This document shows positions 18,314 to 28,785 of a stretch of DNA of 64,000 nucleotides, piece after piece. The number at the start of each line of letters is the position of its first letter. The stretch's first letter is position 1. The stretch comes from Leptospira fainei serovar Hurstbridge str. BUT 6 (GTDB taxonomy: Bacteria; Spirochaetota; Leptospiria; Leptospirales; Leptospiraceae). The stretch lies in NCBI RefSeq assembly GCF_000306235.2, contig NZ_AKWZ02000006.1, forward strand, positions 111,454-175,453, read 5' to 3'. The notes under the pieces are model-generated. The model did no database searches, was not told the DNA's origin, and worked only from the letters and a program-made list of their open reading frames with translations. The translations under genes and the position numbers were made by a program.

Positions 18314-18900
18314 TTATAGATTCACAAAATCGATGCCATTTTTAATCATATCGAAATACATCGTTACAGGAATTCCAATTAGGGACCCCAAGGTCGAATA
18401 TCTTTTATACTTCCTTATAACAATAGTTTCCTTAAGGAATGGCGACTTAGGATTTTTAATATTTGCGGTTAAAAGTATTCCGATGCAAATGGGACCTGCT
18501 GACTCTCCGTACAATAATAGACTTGTATTGGAAGAATCTTTAAGTCCTTCATCCACATAATGTACCCTGAAACCGCTTTGTTCGTATAATCGGGAAAAAA
18601 CGGACGCTCATACCGTTTTTTAAAGGATTCTTCGGGTATTATTAAATAACTTTGGATGATTCCATCCGTTCAAATCAGAATCGATTTTCGGTTATAAGTT
18701 TTTCCGGATGGAGGCCATTTTGTCAAATCTCGGCGCATAATCTTTTCCAAAGATAATGTGAATAGTTTGTTTTTAAAACCGAACCGCGCTCCATTTAATA
18801 GAATACTGAAGATCGCCAATCGCTTTACTATCGGGAAAACAAAACTTACTTGTAGATCTTTTCAGATTTGTCTCTATAAGTGGAAACGTCCCATCAAATG
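18314..18900 (-). pseudogene. decayed gene of unknown function
   Basis: Several minus-strand frame pieces follow each other in order and look like parts of one protein: TFPLIETNLKRSTSK (near 18860), FCFPDSKAIGDLQYSIKW, IIFGKDYAPRFDKMASI (near 18740), ESFKKRYERPFFPDYTNK with VSGYIMWMKDLKILPIQVYY (near 18600), and finally ANIKNPKSPFLKETIV, GSLIGIPVTMYFDMIKNG with a stop at 18314. At least three frame changes or stops interrupt it. The end with a hydrophobic GIPVTMYFDMI is reminiscent of small spirochaetal lipoproteins, but no family was identified. Confidence 0.4.
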
Positions 18901-18928
18901 TAAGAGTTTGGCATTTTAGGAGAACCTG

Positions 18929-20059
18929 ATGATCTGGAATAAAACGAAAAAAATTACAACAATTACCGCGAGCGTTTTAATACTTCTTCTCTTACTTATC
19001 TTATCACAAACGGCCTGCTTCAGTTCGTTTGGAGGAACTCCTACTGGAAAGCGATTGGAAAGAATCCGAACTTCTCCGCAATACGGAGGCGATGACCTCT
19101 TCGAGAACAAACCGTTCGTTCCGAATATTGTCCCCGGCACATATACGCAAATGCTCAAAAGACAACTCTTCGGCTCCGAAGAGAGGATTCCTTCGAATCC
19201 GATACCGGTCGTAAAACCGGACCTTAAAAGTTTTTCGAATCCTCTACTACCCGGACTCAGAGCGATATGGTTCGGACATTCTTCCGTTCTTGTCGAGATC
19301 GACGGCTTGCGAATCTTTACCGATCCGGTCTTTTCCGAAAAAGTTTCTCCGTTCACGAGCGTCGGACCGAGTCGCTTTTTTCCTCCTCCGGTTGCCTTGT
19401 CCGATCTGCCGCCGATCGACGCAGTGGTCATTTCGCACGACCACTACGATCATCTCGATATGGAAACGACCCGATACCTAGCAAGTCGTGGTACAAAATA
19501 CTTCGTTCCTCTCGGAGTTGGAGCGCATTTGGAGGCTTGGGGAGTCCCGGGTAGCCAAATCATAGAGTTAGATTGGTGGGAAAAAAAGAATATTAAGAAT
19601 ATTGAAATTATTTGCACTCCCGCAGTCCATTATTCGGGGAGAGGTTTGTTCAATCGCAAATCCACTCTTTGGGCCTCTTGGAGTGTGATCGGCCCAAAAC
19701 ATAAATTTTTTCATAGCGGAGATACCGGATTTTCCTCCCATTTTAGCGAGATCGGAAAACGGTTGGGACCGTTCAATTTAACCTCCATTAAAATCGGCGC
19801 ATACGATTGGACTTGGGAAGCAATTCATATGAATCCGGAACGGGCCCTACAAGCTCATATCGATCTCAACGGACGTAAAATGCTACCGGTGCATTGGGGA
19901 ACTTTCAATCTAGCGATTCATTCCTGGGACGAACCGATTCTCAGAACCGTCCACGGAGCCAAAGAAAATAAAATCGATCTGATCGTGCCAAAACCAGGTC
20001 AATGGGTAGATATGGCCTCTCCTCTTATTTCTGAACCTTGGTGGGAGAAATTAAAGTAG
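18929..20059 (+). CDS. metallo-beta-lactamase-fold lipoprotein (UlaG/NAPE-PLD-like)
   Basis: 376 residues. The N-terminus is a signal peptide ending in LILSQTAC, a lipobox, so the enzyme is probably membrane-anchored outside the cytoplasm. Metal motifs are complete: WFGHSSVLVEIDG, VVISHDHYDHLD (the HxHxDH site), AVHYSGRG, FFHSGDTGFSSHF and a late PVHWGTFNLAIHSWDEP. The order and the GHSS motif fit the UlaG/N-acyl-phosphatidylethanolamine phospholipase D type of hydrolase, so a phosphodiester substrate is possible. AGGAG lies six bases before the ATG. It faces the decayed gene at 20076-20625. Confidence 0.85.
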   Translation: MIWNKTKKITTITASVLILLLLLILSQTACFSSFGGTPTGKRLERIRTSPQYGGDDLFENKPFVPNIVPGTYTQMLKRQLFGSEERIPSNPIPVVKPDLKSFSNPLLPGLRAIWFGHSSVLVEIDGLRIFTDPVFSEKVSPFTSVGPSRFFPPPVALSDLPPIDAVVISHDHYDHLDMETTRYLASRGTKYFVPLGVGAHLEAWGVPGSQIIELDWWEKKNIKNIEIICTPAVHYSGRGLFNRKSTLWASWSVIGPKHKFFHSGDTGFSSHFSEIGKRLGPFNLTSIKIGAYDWTWEAIHMNPERALQAHIDLNGRKMLPVHWGTFNLAIHSWDEPILRTVHGAKENKIDLIVPKPGQWVDMASPLISEPWWEKLK

Positions 20060-20075
20060 GCGAGCTAAAAATGAA

Positions 20076-20625
20076 TTAAACTGAAGAAGTTTTCTTCTTC
20101 CAGTTGATTTTGATGACGGACATATCATCCTGTTTAAAAAGGAAGGTTAGATAAACATCTTGTTTTTTGAATATTCTATCGGGATCATCTCGGATAGAAT
20201 ATTCAAATCATTGCACCAGCTCTTTGACTCAGATTTCTCCGAATTCTTATTTGTGGGAATTTCACTGTTCGACGAAACGTGAGTGCAAAGCAATAAATTC
20301 AAATTAGGATTGAAATCTATCTCGTCGTAAGCATATTGCGTTTTCGCAATATACCGTCGATTCCATCCGTTTTTTCCAATTTCACGATAAAACCACCTTC
20401 AGAGAAGTATCGGGGGATGTGACCCGCTGACACAAACCTGTACTTCCGATATTCGTCCCGATATTCTCGACAATTCAAGTGAAGAACCGGTTCAAATTCA
20501 TAAAAAGCCCGAACCCCTCCATTTTTAGAATAAGTATAGAAGTGAATTGCCCAAGATCACATTTTTGTTCCTTCTACGCGAAGACGTTTATTCGGCACAA
20601 ATAAACCTGCCGTTCGATTTCAGGT
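20076..20625 (-). pseudogene. decayed gene of unknown function
   Basis: One protein can be followed on the minus strand through three breaks: VPNKRLRVEGTKM, an in-frame TGA, then SWAIHFYTYSKNGGVRAFYE with FEPVLHLNCREYRDEYRKYR, SAGHIPRYFSEGGFIVKLEK; a frame change in a run of six A; NGWNRRYIAKTQYAYDEIDF; another run of six A; then QDVYLTFLFKQDDMSVIKIN and a stop at 20076. At both runs one extra A would restore the frame. The function was not recognised. The early TGA plus two frameshifts argue for a real pseudogene rather than sequencing error alone. Confidence 0.6.
20166..20207. repeat. perfect 15-bp inverted repeat
   Basis: TTTGAATATTCTATC (20166-20180) and GATAGAATATTCAAA (20193-20207) are exact reverse complements around a 12-base centre. 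It lies inside the decayed minus-strand gene (codons of ILSEMIPIEYS), so it may be chance of coding or a structural element. Confidence 0.6.
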
Positions 20626-20722
20626 TTGGGTTAAATTCTTCAATTTTTGGAAATAATTTATAATGAAAGGTTTTATTAAATTTACTTGTCTTATGATTCA
20701 GGAATGCGGGAGTTTTTGATAT

Positions 20723-21088
20723 ATGGAAGATGAAAGAAGAAAGGGGGATCGAATCAAAACCGTCCATGTATTAGAAATGAGTGTTTTAGCGGTTACGGGA
20801 AAAGGCGCAATTAAAGGTAACGTTCATGATATTTCAAACTATGGTATTGCAATTATCGACTATGTATCTTCAAAGACTCTGAAAATCCATGAGAAAATAA
20901 TCGGAGTCATTTCCGGAAATTCCATCGAAGATATAAACTTTTCCGGGCGAATTGTCAGAATGGATACGGTTGAATCAAATACCGGTTTAAAAAGAATTAT
21001 TGGAATCGAATTTTTAAATGTAATCCCTAATTTAGATGAACTCGTTGTGTTAGGTTTAAATTCTTCAAAATCATTGATCCGAATGTAG
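20723..21088 (+). CDS. PilZ-domain protein, probable c-di-GMP receptor
   Basis: 121 residues, essentially one PilZ domain. The N-terminal binding motif is ERRKGDRIKT, where the RRxxxR pattern of PilZ domains is RRKGDR, followed by the second motif NVHDISNYGIAI (D-x-S-x-x-G). The strand ending is RIIGIEFLNV. All residues needed to bind cyclic di-GMP are therefore present. Leptospira encodes many such single-domain PilZ proteins that link c-di-GMP to motility or biofilm. A related gene lies at 57894. A terminator hairpin follows. Confidence 0.8.
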   Translation: MEDERRKGDRIKTVHVLEMSVLAVTGKGAIKGNVHDISNYGIAIIDYVSSKTLKIHEKIIGVISGNSIEDINFSGRIVRMDTVESNTGLKRIIGIEFLNVIPNLDELVVLGLNSSKSLIRM

Positions 21089-21103
21089 TTCGTTGCTAGT
21101 TTG

Positions 21104-21129
21104 AAAGCATCTTAAGGATTGCTTTTTTT
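21104..21129 (+). terminator. probable rho-independent terminator of the PilZ gene
   Basis: AAAGCA and TGCTTT form a 6-bp stem around a 10-base loop and run straight into seven T. It lies 15 bases after the PilZ stop. Confidence 0.5.
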
Positions 21130-21392
21130 CGTCAACCCCAAGGCGTCGCTCCGAGGCGTTAAATTTCACCGATACTTCCCTTTGCCGAGTATGGATCCAA
21201 AAGCCGGATACATCTTCCGGATTGCAGACAATTGAAATTAGATTTATCGTTTATCCAAGAATGTTTAGCTCGATACTTGTTATTGCTTTTTTCTATGAGC
21301 GTGAGTTATTCTCTCGGTCCATTTTGCTATAACAGTCCCACGACAGTCCATAGAATTTGTTTGTAAAAGAACGCTCGGCCTATTCTCTAGAA

Positions 21393-21800
21393 TCATTTGG
21401 CGTGATTTATCCATTCCGGTTTTGAAGAAATAAAATACGAGGCCAATGTTAAGACCGAAGCAAAGGAATAAACTATCGTTGCCCGATTCATCCCGAAAAA
21501 AACCGCCATTATCGACGCATAGAAAACGAAAGAGATACCGAACCCAAGTCGAAACGGTACATTAAATACGAGCAGGATTATCAACGTCAGCAAAAAAACA
21601 GTCTTTGCGTAGTAGGCGTTTCTTCCGGCTTCAACTTCAGTCATTCTTTCTATTATGTTCTGCTCTGCCGGTGAACTAACTTCTACCTTATAATATTTTT
21701 CCCAAATATTCTTCCCTGCGAAAAAATCCAACTGCATAGAACCGTTCACGATGACATAACCTAGTACAACAATATAGATTATCATTTTATTTAAATTCAT
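21393..21800 (-). CDS. small integral membrane protein, unknown
   Basis: 135 residues from the Met at 21800; the frame extends to 21959 but the added N-terminus has no membrane or family character. Hydrophobic segments are MIIYIVVLGYVIVNG, TVFLLTLIILLVFNVPF, GISFVFYASIMAVFFG and ATIVYSFASVLTLASYF, so about four helices are expected. Between helices 1 and 2 there is a soluble stretch with FFAGKNIWEKYY. No family was recognised. Confidence 0.5.
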   Translation of the reverse strand: MNLNKMIIYIVVLGYVIVNGSMQLDFFAGKNIWEKYYKVEVSSPAEQNIIERMTEVEAGRNAYYAKTVFLLTLIILLVFNVPFRLGFGISFVFYASIMAVFFGMNRATIVYSFASVLTLASYFISSKPEWINHAK

Positions 21801-22923
21801 ACATAACTTTGATTCGCAAATTTGAAGATGTAACTGCACGGCAAACGCAGATCGACCGATATCTCGACCGAAAGTTTGCTTGAGTCGACCCCTTTCAATC
21901 CTATCTAATATAGAATGAAAACGTTCGTCTGTCTTGAACGATTCCGGCTTGATCCCCAAAATAATTTATATGACAAATAATTCGGAACGGAAAAATGCAA
22001 TATTATACAAGAACGCCGAAATATTTTTGGTAAATCACGTTCTCTTAATAAACGATTTTTCGATCGTCGCAAAGGGGAGTCGTATTTTAGTAAAATCTCC
22101 CACCGCAACCTTCTCCACATATATTTACCTCTCTTTCATAACTAACCGAAGGATACTTATGCGGGAGTATTGGATAGCCTACCAAAGTTAAAACTGCTAC
22201 TTCGGTTTTGTGAGGCTTAGATCCGATATCGTAGTTATAATGGTCCAAACCGTCAATTTCACAAATACTTACGTAGAAACCGGCTAGCTAAGTAAATGAG
22301 TAAAAACATTGGCAATGATAACAGACTCTCGAAGAAGCAATTTGATCCATCCGAACAAGGTTTAGTTGCGAATAGCTAGCAAAAGCTATATATGTAAGAT
22401 TAAAGGAAATCGAACGATGGATTTGGGCATTCGAGTCAAAGCCGTCTTATATCGCGAAATATGACCAAAAATAAATAATAAACTATAACGAAGAATTATA
22501 AGTATAGCGATTAGATGATCCACGAAAAGAGATTATTGATCGGTTTTAACTGAAGGAATATTCGAAATTCAATCCGCAAATCGCTATGATTTAGAACTAA
22601 TTCGCACAAACAAAATATTAACCTTTTTGAATCCGAGACCGCAATCCAATAAGTTATTTATAGAATACTGCCACCCTTTTTATGTAATATCTCGGTTCAG
22701 AAATACGTCTCTTAGAGAATAAGAATCCTGCTGAGGTAATTATGAAATCGATTTTTCATTTTGCGATAAGAGATTCCCGAATTAAGGCACTATGAACGAA
22801 AGAAAGATCAAAATAAACCTGTAATAACGTTTCGCGCAAGCTTATCGCATTAGTACTTTTTTCAAAGAGCACTTGCGAGCGATATCGATTCCGCGAGCAA
22901 TGAAATCAGGGAGCAGGAAAACG
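21801..22923. other. long gene-poor region upstream of the giant kinase
   Basis: 1.1 kb with short frames on both strands (for example 21934-22191 plus, 21905-22120 minus) but no recognisable protein. The promoter of the kinase gene should lie at its right edge. Confidence 0.35.
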
Positions 22924-25900
22924 ATGATATCCGGTTATGAGATAAAGGAAGAGATTCACAAAGGCGGTAATGTTTCCGTATATAGAGGAAACAAGACAGA
23001 TACGTCCGATCCGGTTATTATCAAAATTCACAGTAACGAATATCCCAGCGTACAAGACATTTCGAAATTTAAACGGGAGTACGAGATAGGGGCAGGAATC
23101 CATTCGTTCGGAGTGATTCGTTACTATGGTATCGAGAAATACAAGAACTCTTTCGCTATTGTCATGGAAGACTGCGGAGCAATTTCACTTAACAAAATTA
23201 TTAAGGATTTAAATTTAGATCTCTCTCTAAAAATTTCGATCAAGATAGTCGAAGCTTTAGGTGAAATTCATAAAATTAATATAATTCATAAGGATATAAA
23301 ACCCAGCAATATAATCGTAAATTTACAAACCGGATCCGTAAAGATAATCGACTTTGGAATCGCTTCCAGATTAACGCAAGAAAACGCTTCGCTTCAATCA
23401 CCGGAACATTTGGAAGGAACATTAGGATATATGTCTCCCGAGCAAACCGGTCGGATGAATCGTTCCATTGATTACCGTTCGGATTTTTATTCTCTCGGAG
23501 CGACTTTTTACGAAATGTTCACAGGGGAACTTCTCTTCGAAACCACTAATTCGATGGAGCTCATCCATCATCATATCGCAAAAATTCCCATTCCTCCGCA
23601 CGAAAGAAAGAGAGAACGTAATATATCGGAAAACCTCTCGAAAGTTATAATAAAGCTATTGGCAAAAAATGCCGAGGAGCGCTACCAAAGCGTTTTCGGA
23701 ATAAAGGCGGATTTAGAAAAATGTCTCGCGGAAATAGATGGAAGCGGCGTCTCCGACGGTTCGGAATTTGTTCCCGGCAAATTTGACATATCGGAACGAT
23801 TTCAAATTCCGCAAAAGTTATACGGTCGGAAAGAGGAATTAGAAAGGCTTTTAAATAGTTTTGAGAAAGTTTCCTTTGGGGAACGCGAAATGATTTTAAT
23901 TTCCGGATATTCCGGCATCGGAAAATCTTCGTTAGTAAACGAAATTCATAAACCTGTATTAGCCCGAAGAGGGTACGTCATAGAAGGAAAATACGAACAA
24001 TTTAAAAAAGACATACCCTATAGCGGATTTCTTAATGCTTTTCAAAGTTTAATTCAGCAGGTTTTATCCGCACAGGAATCTACTATCGAATCATTTAGAA
24101 AAGAACTTATTCAGGTTCTCGGAACTAACGGAAGAATCCTGTCGGATGTAGTTCCTGAGTTAGAGCTTATTTTAGGGAAATTGCCCCCGTCAACGACGTT
24201 AGGCCCTCAAGAAGCACAAAATATATTTAATATTGCCATTCAGAACTTTATCCAAGTGTTTGCGAGAGCGAATCATCCTCTTACGATATTTCTCGACGAC
24301 CTGCAATGGGCAGATTCGGCTTCTTTGAAATTACTCGAAATCCTTGAAACAAATTCGGAATGCAAATATTTATTCGTTATCGGTGCCTATCGCGATAATG
24401 AAGTAGACCAACTACACCCCTTATTTCATGTCATTGAGGAAATTCAAAAATCAGGAACTAGCGTAGAATCGATTGCGCTTTCACCCTTGGATTTTGACAG
24501 CCTGAATCTCTTAATTTCCGACGCTCTTCATTGTGACATGGAAAAAGCAAGACCTTTAGCCGAATTGGTCGCATCTAAAACTGAACGAAATCCTTTCTTT
24601 GTTAACGAATTTCTAAAAACTTTATATCAAAATCATCTCTTAATATTGGACGTCACTACGGGTTCATGGACATGGGACTTGGAAAAAATAAGGGAAAGAG
24701 ATATTACTAATAACGTTGTAGAGTTAATGTCCCAAAAGATAAAGGACCTTCCGGCGGAGACAGGCAGGATATTGCAATTAGGTGCAAGTATAGGAAACAG
24801 TTTCGATTTAAAAACTATCTCGATAGTTCGCCAACTTCCCGGTATAAAGATAATCGAAGACCTTCTTGTAGCGGCTGAAAACGGACTGCTTTTGCCTCTC
24901 GGAAATTCTTACCGTTATTTGACGACTAAGGACTCTTTAAACGCTCAAGATTCCGACTCCCGGTTTACGGTAAACCAATCCGATATTCGTTTTAAATTCT
25001 TACATGACAGAGTTCAACAGGCGGCTTACGATCTGATACCGGAATCGGAGAGAGCGGCACTTCATCTCAAAATTGGAAGACATCTTTTATGCAGCTATAG
25101 TGAGGATAAAATTCCTGAGCACTTAATCGATATTGTCGGACACTTAAACGCCGGATTTCATCTAGTCGATGACGAACGCGAGAAATCCGAAATTGCCGAC
25201 TTGAATTTTCAAGCCGGCATAAAAGCCAAGGCCGCCGTTGCTTACAAATCTGCTTCGCATTACTTTCAAGTAGCGATGGAAATATTAGGGGAATCCGGTT
25301 GGGAATCTCAGTATGAAAAAACTCTTTCAATATATTCCAAAGCTATCGAGACCGAATATTTAAATACCAACTTCGAAAGGATGGAGGAACTATCTAACGT
25401 CGCCGTACAAAAAGGACGTTCCACAGTTGCTACGGTCAATATTTTCGAAACGAAAATGAGGGCCAAAACGGCTCAATCACAATATAGGGAAGCGATAGAA
25501 ATTTCGAGCGAGATATTACGCACATTAGGCATTAATATTCCGACTAACGCAAATAAAATCGATGTGATAACTGGCTTAATCAAGACAAAGTTTTTGATAG
25601 GATCAAAATCCATAAGCGATTTAGAAAACCTTCCGGATATGAAAGACCTACGGAAATTGGCCGCAATGAATTTACTGATGGAAACTTGTCCGGCTGCTTA
25701 CATAGGCCTACCTAACCTTTTCCCCATCATCGTATTCAACATGATTATAACTTCCTTAAAGTATGGAAGCTCGGCAGTTACCGCGTACGCGTTTTCCGTT
25801 TACGGATTGATTTTGATAAGCGCAGCCGGTGACCTACAGACAGGCTACGAGTTCGGAAAAATGGCTCTGCGTCTTATTGACAAATTTGATGACGTAAGTT

Positions 25901-28785
25901 TCAAAAATAAAATAAAAATGATATATTATACTTTTATTATCCACTGGAAAGAACATATATCAGAAACTAAAGAAAGTATCGAGGAAGTATCCCGGATTGC
26001 CATCCAGACGGGAGACCTCGAATATGCCTGCTATTCCGCAATAACTTATTGTAACAACTCGTTTCTTTGCGGCGATTCCTTATCTTTTATTCTAAAAAAG
26101 GCAAGTCAATATCTAGAGTTAAGCAAGAAATTTAAACAGGAAATAGCAATTAGTAATATTAGAATAATTTTACAGTTCAGCGAACACTTTTTCCAACGCA
26201 AACCTCTTCCCGAAGGATTTTTCGGGGAAACATTTCAGAAAGAGAACCTGGACTACCTGATTGAAACTAGAAACTTTAGCGGTCTCTCTTTCTATTATTT
26301 CATGTCTTCAGTATTGCATTATTTAAGCGGCTCATTTGAAAAAGCATTAGAAAACTCCGATTTAAGTGAGAAAAATATCAATGCAGCAGCGGGTCTTGCC
26401 TGGGTTCCGGAATACTATTTTTACCGCTCGATGATACTTTTGGCGCTCTGTGAATCCGCTTCGAAATCTAAACGAAGAAAGTTTATTAGAATGGTCTCCT
26501 CAATCCGTAAAAAAATAAAGAAATGGTCCGACTTTGCTCCGATGAATCATCTTCACAAATTATATTTGCTCGAAGCGGAAAGAATGAAGGTTATAGGAAA
26601 TAGATCTTCGGCAGCTGATCTTTATGAAAATGCTATACATACTGCTTCTAAAAATAATTACGGAAATATACTCGCGTTATCATATGATAGAGCCGCTAAA
26701 TTCTACTTCTCCGGCAAAAAAGATCTGATCGGGAAAGTATATCTACAAAGGGCACATTATTTCTATACGCTATGGGGGGCACTTGCGAAGGTGAAGGAAA
26801 TCGAAGAATTATTTCCCGATATATTTTCGAAACCTACCGATTCCCTCTCAACTGCTTACCAAACGACGTCCACCTATTCCAGCGGAACGGCTGCGAAGGA
26901 AAATTCGTCTCGTCAATTGGACTTTGATAGCATTTTAAAAGCCTCCCAAGCGTTGTCCGGCGAGATCGTTTTAGAAAGATTATTAGAAAAGATAATGGCG
27001 ATCGCGATCGAAAACGCCGGAGCAGAAACAGGATTCTTGATTTTAGATCGTAACGGAAATCTAGAAATCCTCGCGCGCGGCTCTTTAAAAGAAAAGGGGG
27101 CTGTCACGAATCAGGAATCTACCCAACTTACTCAAAGCGACACGACTCCGACTGCAATTTTAGAATATGTACGTCGGACCGGCAAAACTATAGTAATCTC
27201 GGATGCGATACGGGATGAAAATTTTGCAAGTATTCCTTACGTAATTTATAATAAACCCAAATCCATAATTTCTCTTCCGATTCGAAATCACGGCAAATTC
27301 CTAGGAATGCTTTATCTAGAAAACAATCTTACAACAGGCGCATTTACGCCGGAAAGAATCGATGTATTAAATATACTGTCTTCTCAAGCCGCTATCTCGA
27401 TCGAGAATGCTCTCCTATATTCGAATTTGGAAAGCAAAGTTCAGGAAAGAACAACTCAGTTGAAAGACGTCGTGGATGATTTGAATAAGACAAACTCGAA
27501 TTTAGAAGGAACTTTAAAAGAATTACATTCTTTAAAGCAGCAACAAGACGGCGATTATTACCTAACCTCTTTACTAATGACCCCGTTAAACAGCAACGAA
27601 GTCTCCGATGACCGGATAAGCGTGGAGTTTTTTATCAAGCAGAAAAAGGAATTTCAATTTAAACAATGGACATCGGAAATCGGAGGCGATCTTTGCAGCG
27701 CGCATACAATAAGCTTAAAAGGTAAAAAATATACCGCATTCTCGAATGCAGATGCCATGGGTAAATCCATCCAAGGGGCCGGCGGAGCTCTAGTTTTTGG
27801 CTCGGTTTTTGAAGCCATGATTCAGCGGGTCAAATTGTCGGCCACTGCGCAGGATCAGACCCCAGAACGTTGGTTAAAAAATGCATTTACCGAGCTAGAT
27901 AAAATCTTTAAATCCTTTGACGGATCAATGTATGTTTCTTGCGTAATCGGACTGATCGACAATGAAAACGGCTTCCTATACTGTTTTAATGCGGAACATC
28001 CTGGAATAGTTCTATATAAAGATCAACATGCCAGTTTTATACAAGATCAACCGCCTTTATATAAATTGGGAACTTTCTGTAACGATGAAATATTTGCGAT
28101 CCAAACTTATCACCTAGCTCCGGGAGATTCTATTTTCATTGGATCCGACGGCAAGGATGATATAATGCTCCACCCTGAAGGAATCCAGAACAGAAGAATC
28201 AATGAAAATGAAACCCTCTTCTTAGAGTGCGTATCCGAGGGAAAAGGCGAACTTACGGCAATCAAAGAAGCTCTTTTAAGAAAAGGAGATCTAACTGACG
28301 ATCTTTCAATATTACACTTAACTTATAAACAATCGAAAGAGGAAGTAAATATTCCCCTTTCGCCGCAAGTCGAAAATATGATGAAATCGATAAATTCAGA
28401 ACCTGTAGAATCAATTAAATATTCGTCACTGATTTCCGAGCTAGAAAAAGTCCTCACCGATAATAAAACTTCGGTTCCGATCATCAAATGTTTAATGAAA
28501 TCGAACGTAAGATTAAAACGATATAAAGAGGCCGCCGACTACGCCGTAATGCTGTCCTCTCTTTGCCCGGGAAACACAAAAGCCATCTTTGCCGGAGCGC
28601 AATGTTTTAAAAAGATCGGCAATGTCGAACATGCGATAGACATGGGAGAGCGTTTGAGGTTGAGAAATCCTCAGGATGCATCAGTCTTATCTTTCCTATC
28701 CGACCTTTACAAAACGATCGGGAATCACGCACAAGCTGAGATTCTTAAAGAAAAAGCGAGTCAGAATAAAACACGGAATGACTAA
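22924..28785 (+). CDS. Ser/Thr kinase - AAA ATPase - GAF - SpoIIE phosphatase - TPR signalling protein
   Basis: 1953 residues from the ATG at 22924 (AGGA eight bases upstream); a TTG at 22873 is less likely. Residues 4-275: protein kinase with glycine loop IHKGGNVSVYRG, catalytic HKDIKPSN (D124), DFG at 143 and SPEQTGR. Residues about 300-560: AAA_16 ATPase, Walker A GYSGIGKSS (328-336), Walker B FLDDLQWAD (D458-459). Then some 700 residues of helical repeats. GAF about 1333-1505, a coiled coil, QQDGDYYLTSLL near 1542, and a SpoIIE/PP2C phosphatase (EIGGDLC at 1586, GSDGKDD at 1740). The last 140 residues are TPR-like. Kinase-ATPase-GAF chains occur in cyanobacteria and Leptospira; the SpoIIE output suggests control of an anti-sigma partner. 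It stands alone. Confidence 0.92.
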   Translation: MISGYEIKEEIHKGGNVSVYRGNKTDTSDPVIIKIHSNEYPSVQDISKFKREYEIGAGIHSFGVIRYYGIEKYKNSFAIVMEDCGAISLNKIIKDLNLDLSLKISIKIVEALGEIHKINIIHKDIKPSNIIVNLQTGSVKIIDFGIASRLTQENASLQSPEHLEGTLGYMSPEQTGRMNRSIDYRSDFYSLGATFYEMFTGELLFETTNSMELIHHHIAKIPIPPHERKRERNISENLSKVIIKLLAKNAEERYQSVFGIKADLEKCLAEIDGSGVSDGSEFVPGKFDISERFQIPQKLYGRKEELERLLNSFEKVSFGEREMILISGYSGIGKSSLVNEIHKPVLARRGYVIEGKYEQFKKDIPYSGFLNAFQSLIQQVLSAQESTIESFRKELIQVLGTNGRILSDVVPELELILGKLPPSTTLGPQEAQNIFNIAIQNFIQVFARANHPLTIFLDDLQWADSASLKLLEILETNSECKYLFVIGAYRDNEVDQLHPLFHVIEEIQKSGTSVESIALSPLDFDSLNLLISDALHCDMEKARPLAELVASKTERNPFFVNEFLKTLYQNHLLILDVTTGSWTWDLEKIRERDITNNVVELMSQKIKDLPAETGRILQLGASIGNSFDLKTISIVRQLPGIKIIEDLLVAAENGLLLPLGNSYRYLTTKDSLNAQDSDSRFTVNQSDIRFKFLHDRVQQAAYDLIPESERAALHLKIGRHLLCSYSEDKIPEHLIDIVGHLNAGFHLVDDEREKSEIADLNFQAGIKAKAAVAYKSASHYFQVAMEILGESGWESQYEKTLSIYSKAIETEYLNTNFERMEELSNVAVQKGRSTVATVNIFETKMRAKTAQSQYREAIEISSEILRTLGINIPTNANKIDVITGLIKTKFLIGSKSISDLENLPDMKDLRKLAAMNLLMETCPAAYIGLPNLFPIIVFNMIITSLKYGSSAVTAYAFSVYGLILISAAGDLQTGYEFGKMALRLIDKFDDVSFKNKIKMIYYTFIIHWKEHISETKESIEEVSRIAIQTGDLEYACYSAITYCNNSFLCGDSLSFILKKASQYLELSKKFKQEIAISNIRIILQFSEHFFQRKPLPEGFFGETFQKENLDYLIETRNFSGLSFYYFMSSVLHYLSGSFEKALENSDLSEKNINAAAGLAWVPEYYFYRSMILLALCESASKSKRRKFIRMVSSIRKKIKKWSDFAPMNHLHKLYLLEAERMKVIGNRSSAADLYENAIHTASKNNYGNILALSYDRAAKFYFSGKKDLIGKVYLQRAHYFYTLWGALAKVKEIEELFPDIFSKPTDSLSTAYQTTSTYSSGTAAKENSSRQLDFDSILKASQALSGEIVLERLLEKIMAIAIENAGAETGFLILDRNGNLEILARGSLKEKGAVTNQESTQLTQSDTTPTAILEYVRRTGKTIVISDAIRDENFASIPYVIYNKPKSIISLPIRNHGKFLGMLYLENNLTTGAFTPERIDVLNILSSQAAISIENALLYSNLESKVQERTTQLKDVVDDLNKTNSNLEGTLKELHSLKQQQDGDYYLTSLLMTPLNSNEVSDDRISVEFFIKQKKEFQFKQWTSEIGGDLCSAHTISLKGKKYTAFSNADAMGKSIQGAGGALVFGSVFEAMIQRVKLSATAQDQTPERWLKNAFTELDKIFKSFDGSMYVSCVIGLIDNENGFLYCFNAEHPGIVLYKDQHASFIQDQPPLYKLGTFCNDEIFAIQTYHLAPGDSIFIGSDGKDDIMLHPEGIQNRRINENETLFLECVSEGKGELTAIKEALLRKGDLTDDLSILHLTYKQSKEEVNIPLSPQVENMMKSINSEPVESIKYSSLISELEKVLTDNKTSVPIIKCLMKSNVRLKRYKEAADYAVMLSSLCPGNTKAIFAGAQCFKKIGNVEHAIDMGERLRLRNPQDASVLSFLSDLYKTIGNHAQAEILKEKASQNKTRND

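Noticed and set aside
18314..18560. Reading of the minus strand as alpha/beta hydrolase (FRVHYVDEG next to a LLLYGES segment)
   Set aside because: The match is limited to about 20 residues and the neighbouring pieces fit another, unknown protein better.
20079..20105. Imperfect hairpin AACTGAAGAAG-TTTT-CTTCTTCCAGTT as terminator
   Set aside because: It encodes the C-terminus of the decayed gene and has no T-run; not listed as terminator.
21905..22191. Overlapping short frames on both strands upstream of the giant kinase
   Set aside because: No recognisable protein on either strand and AT-rich composition.
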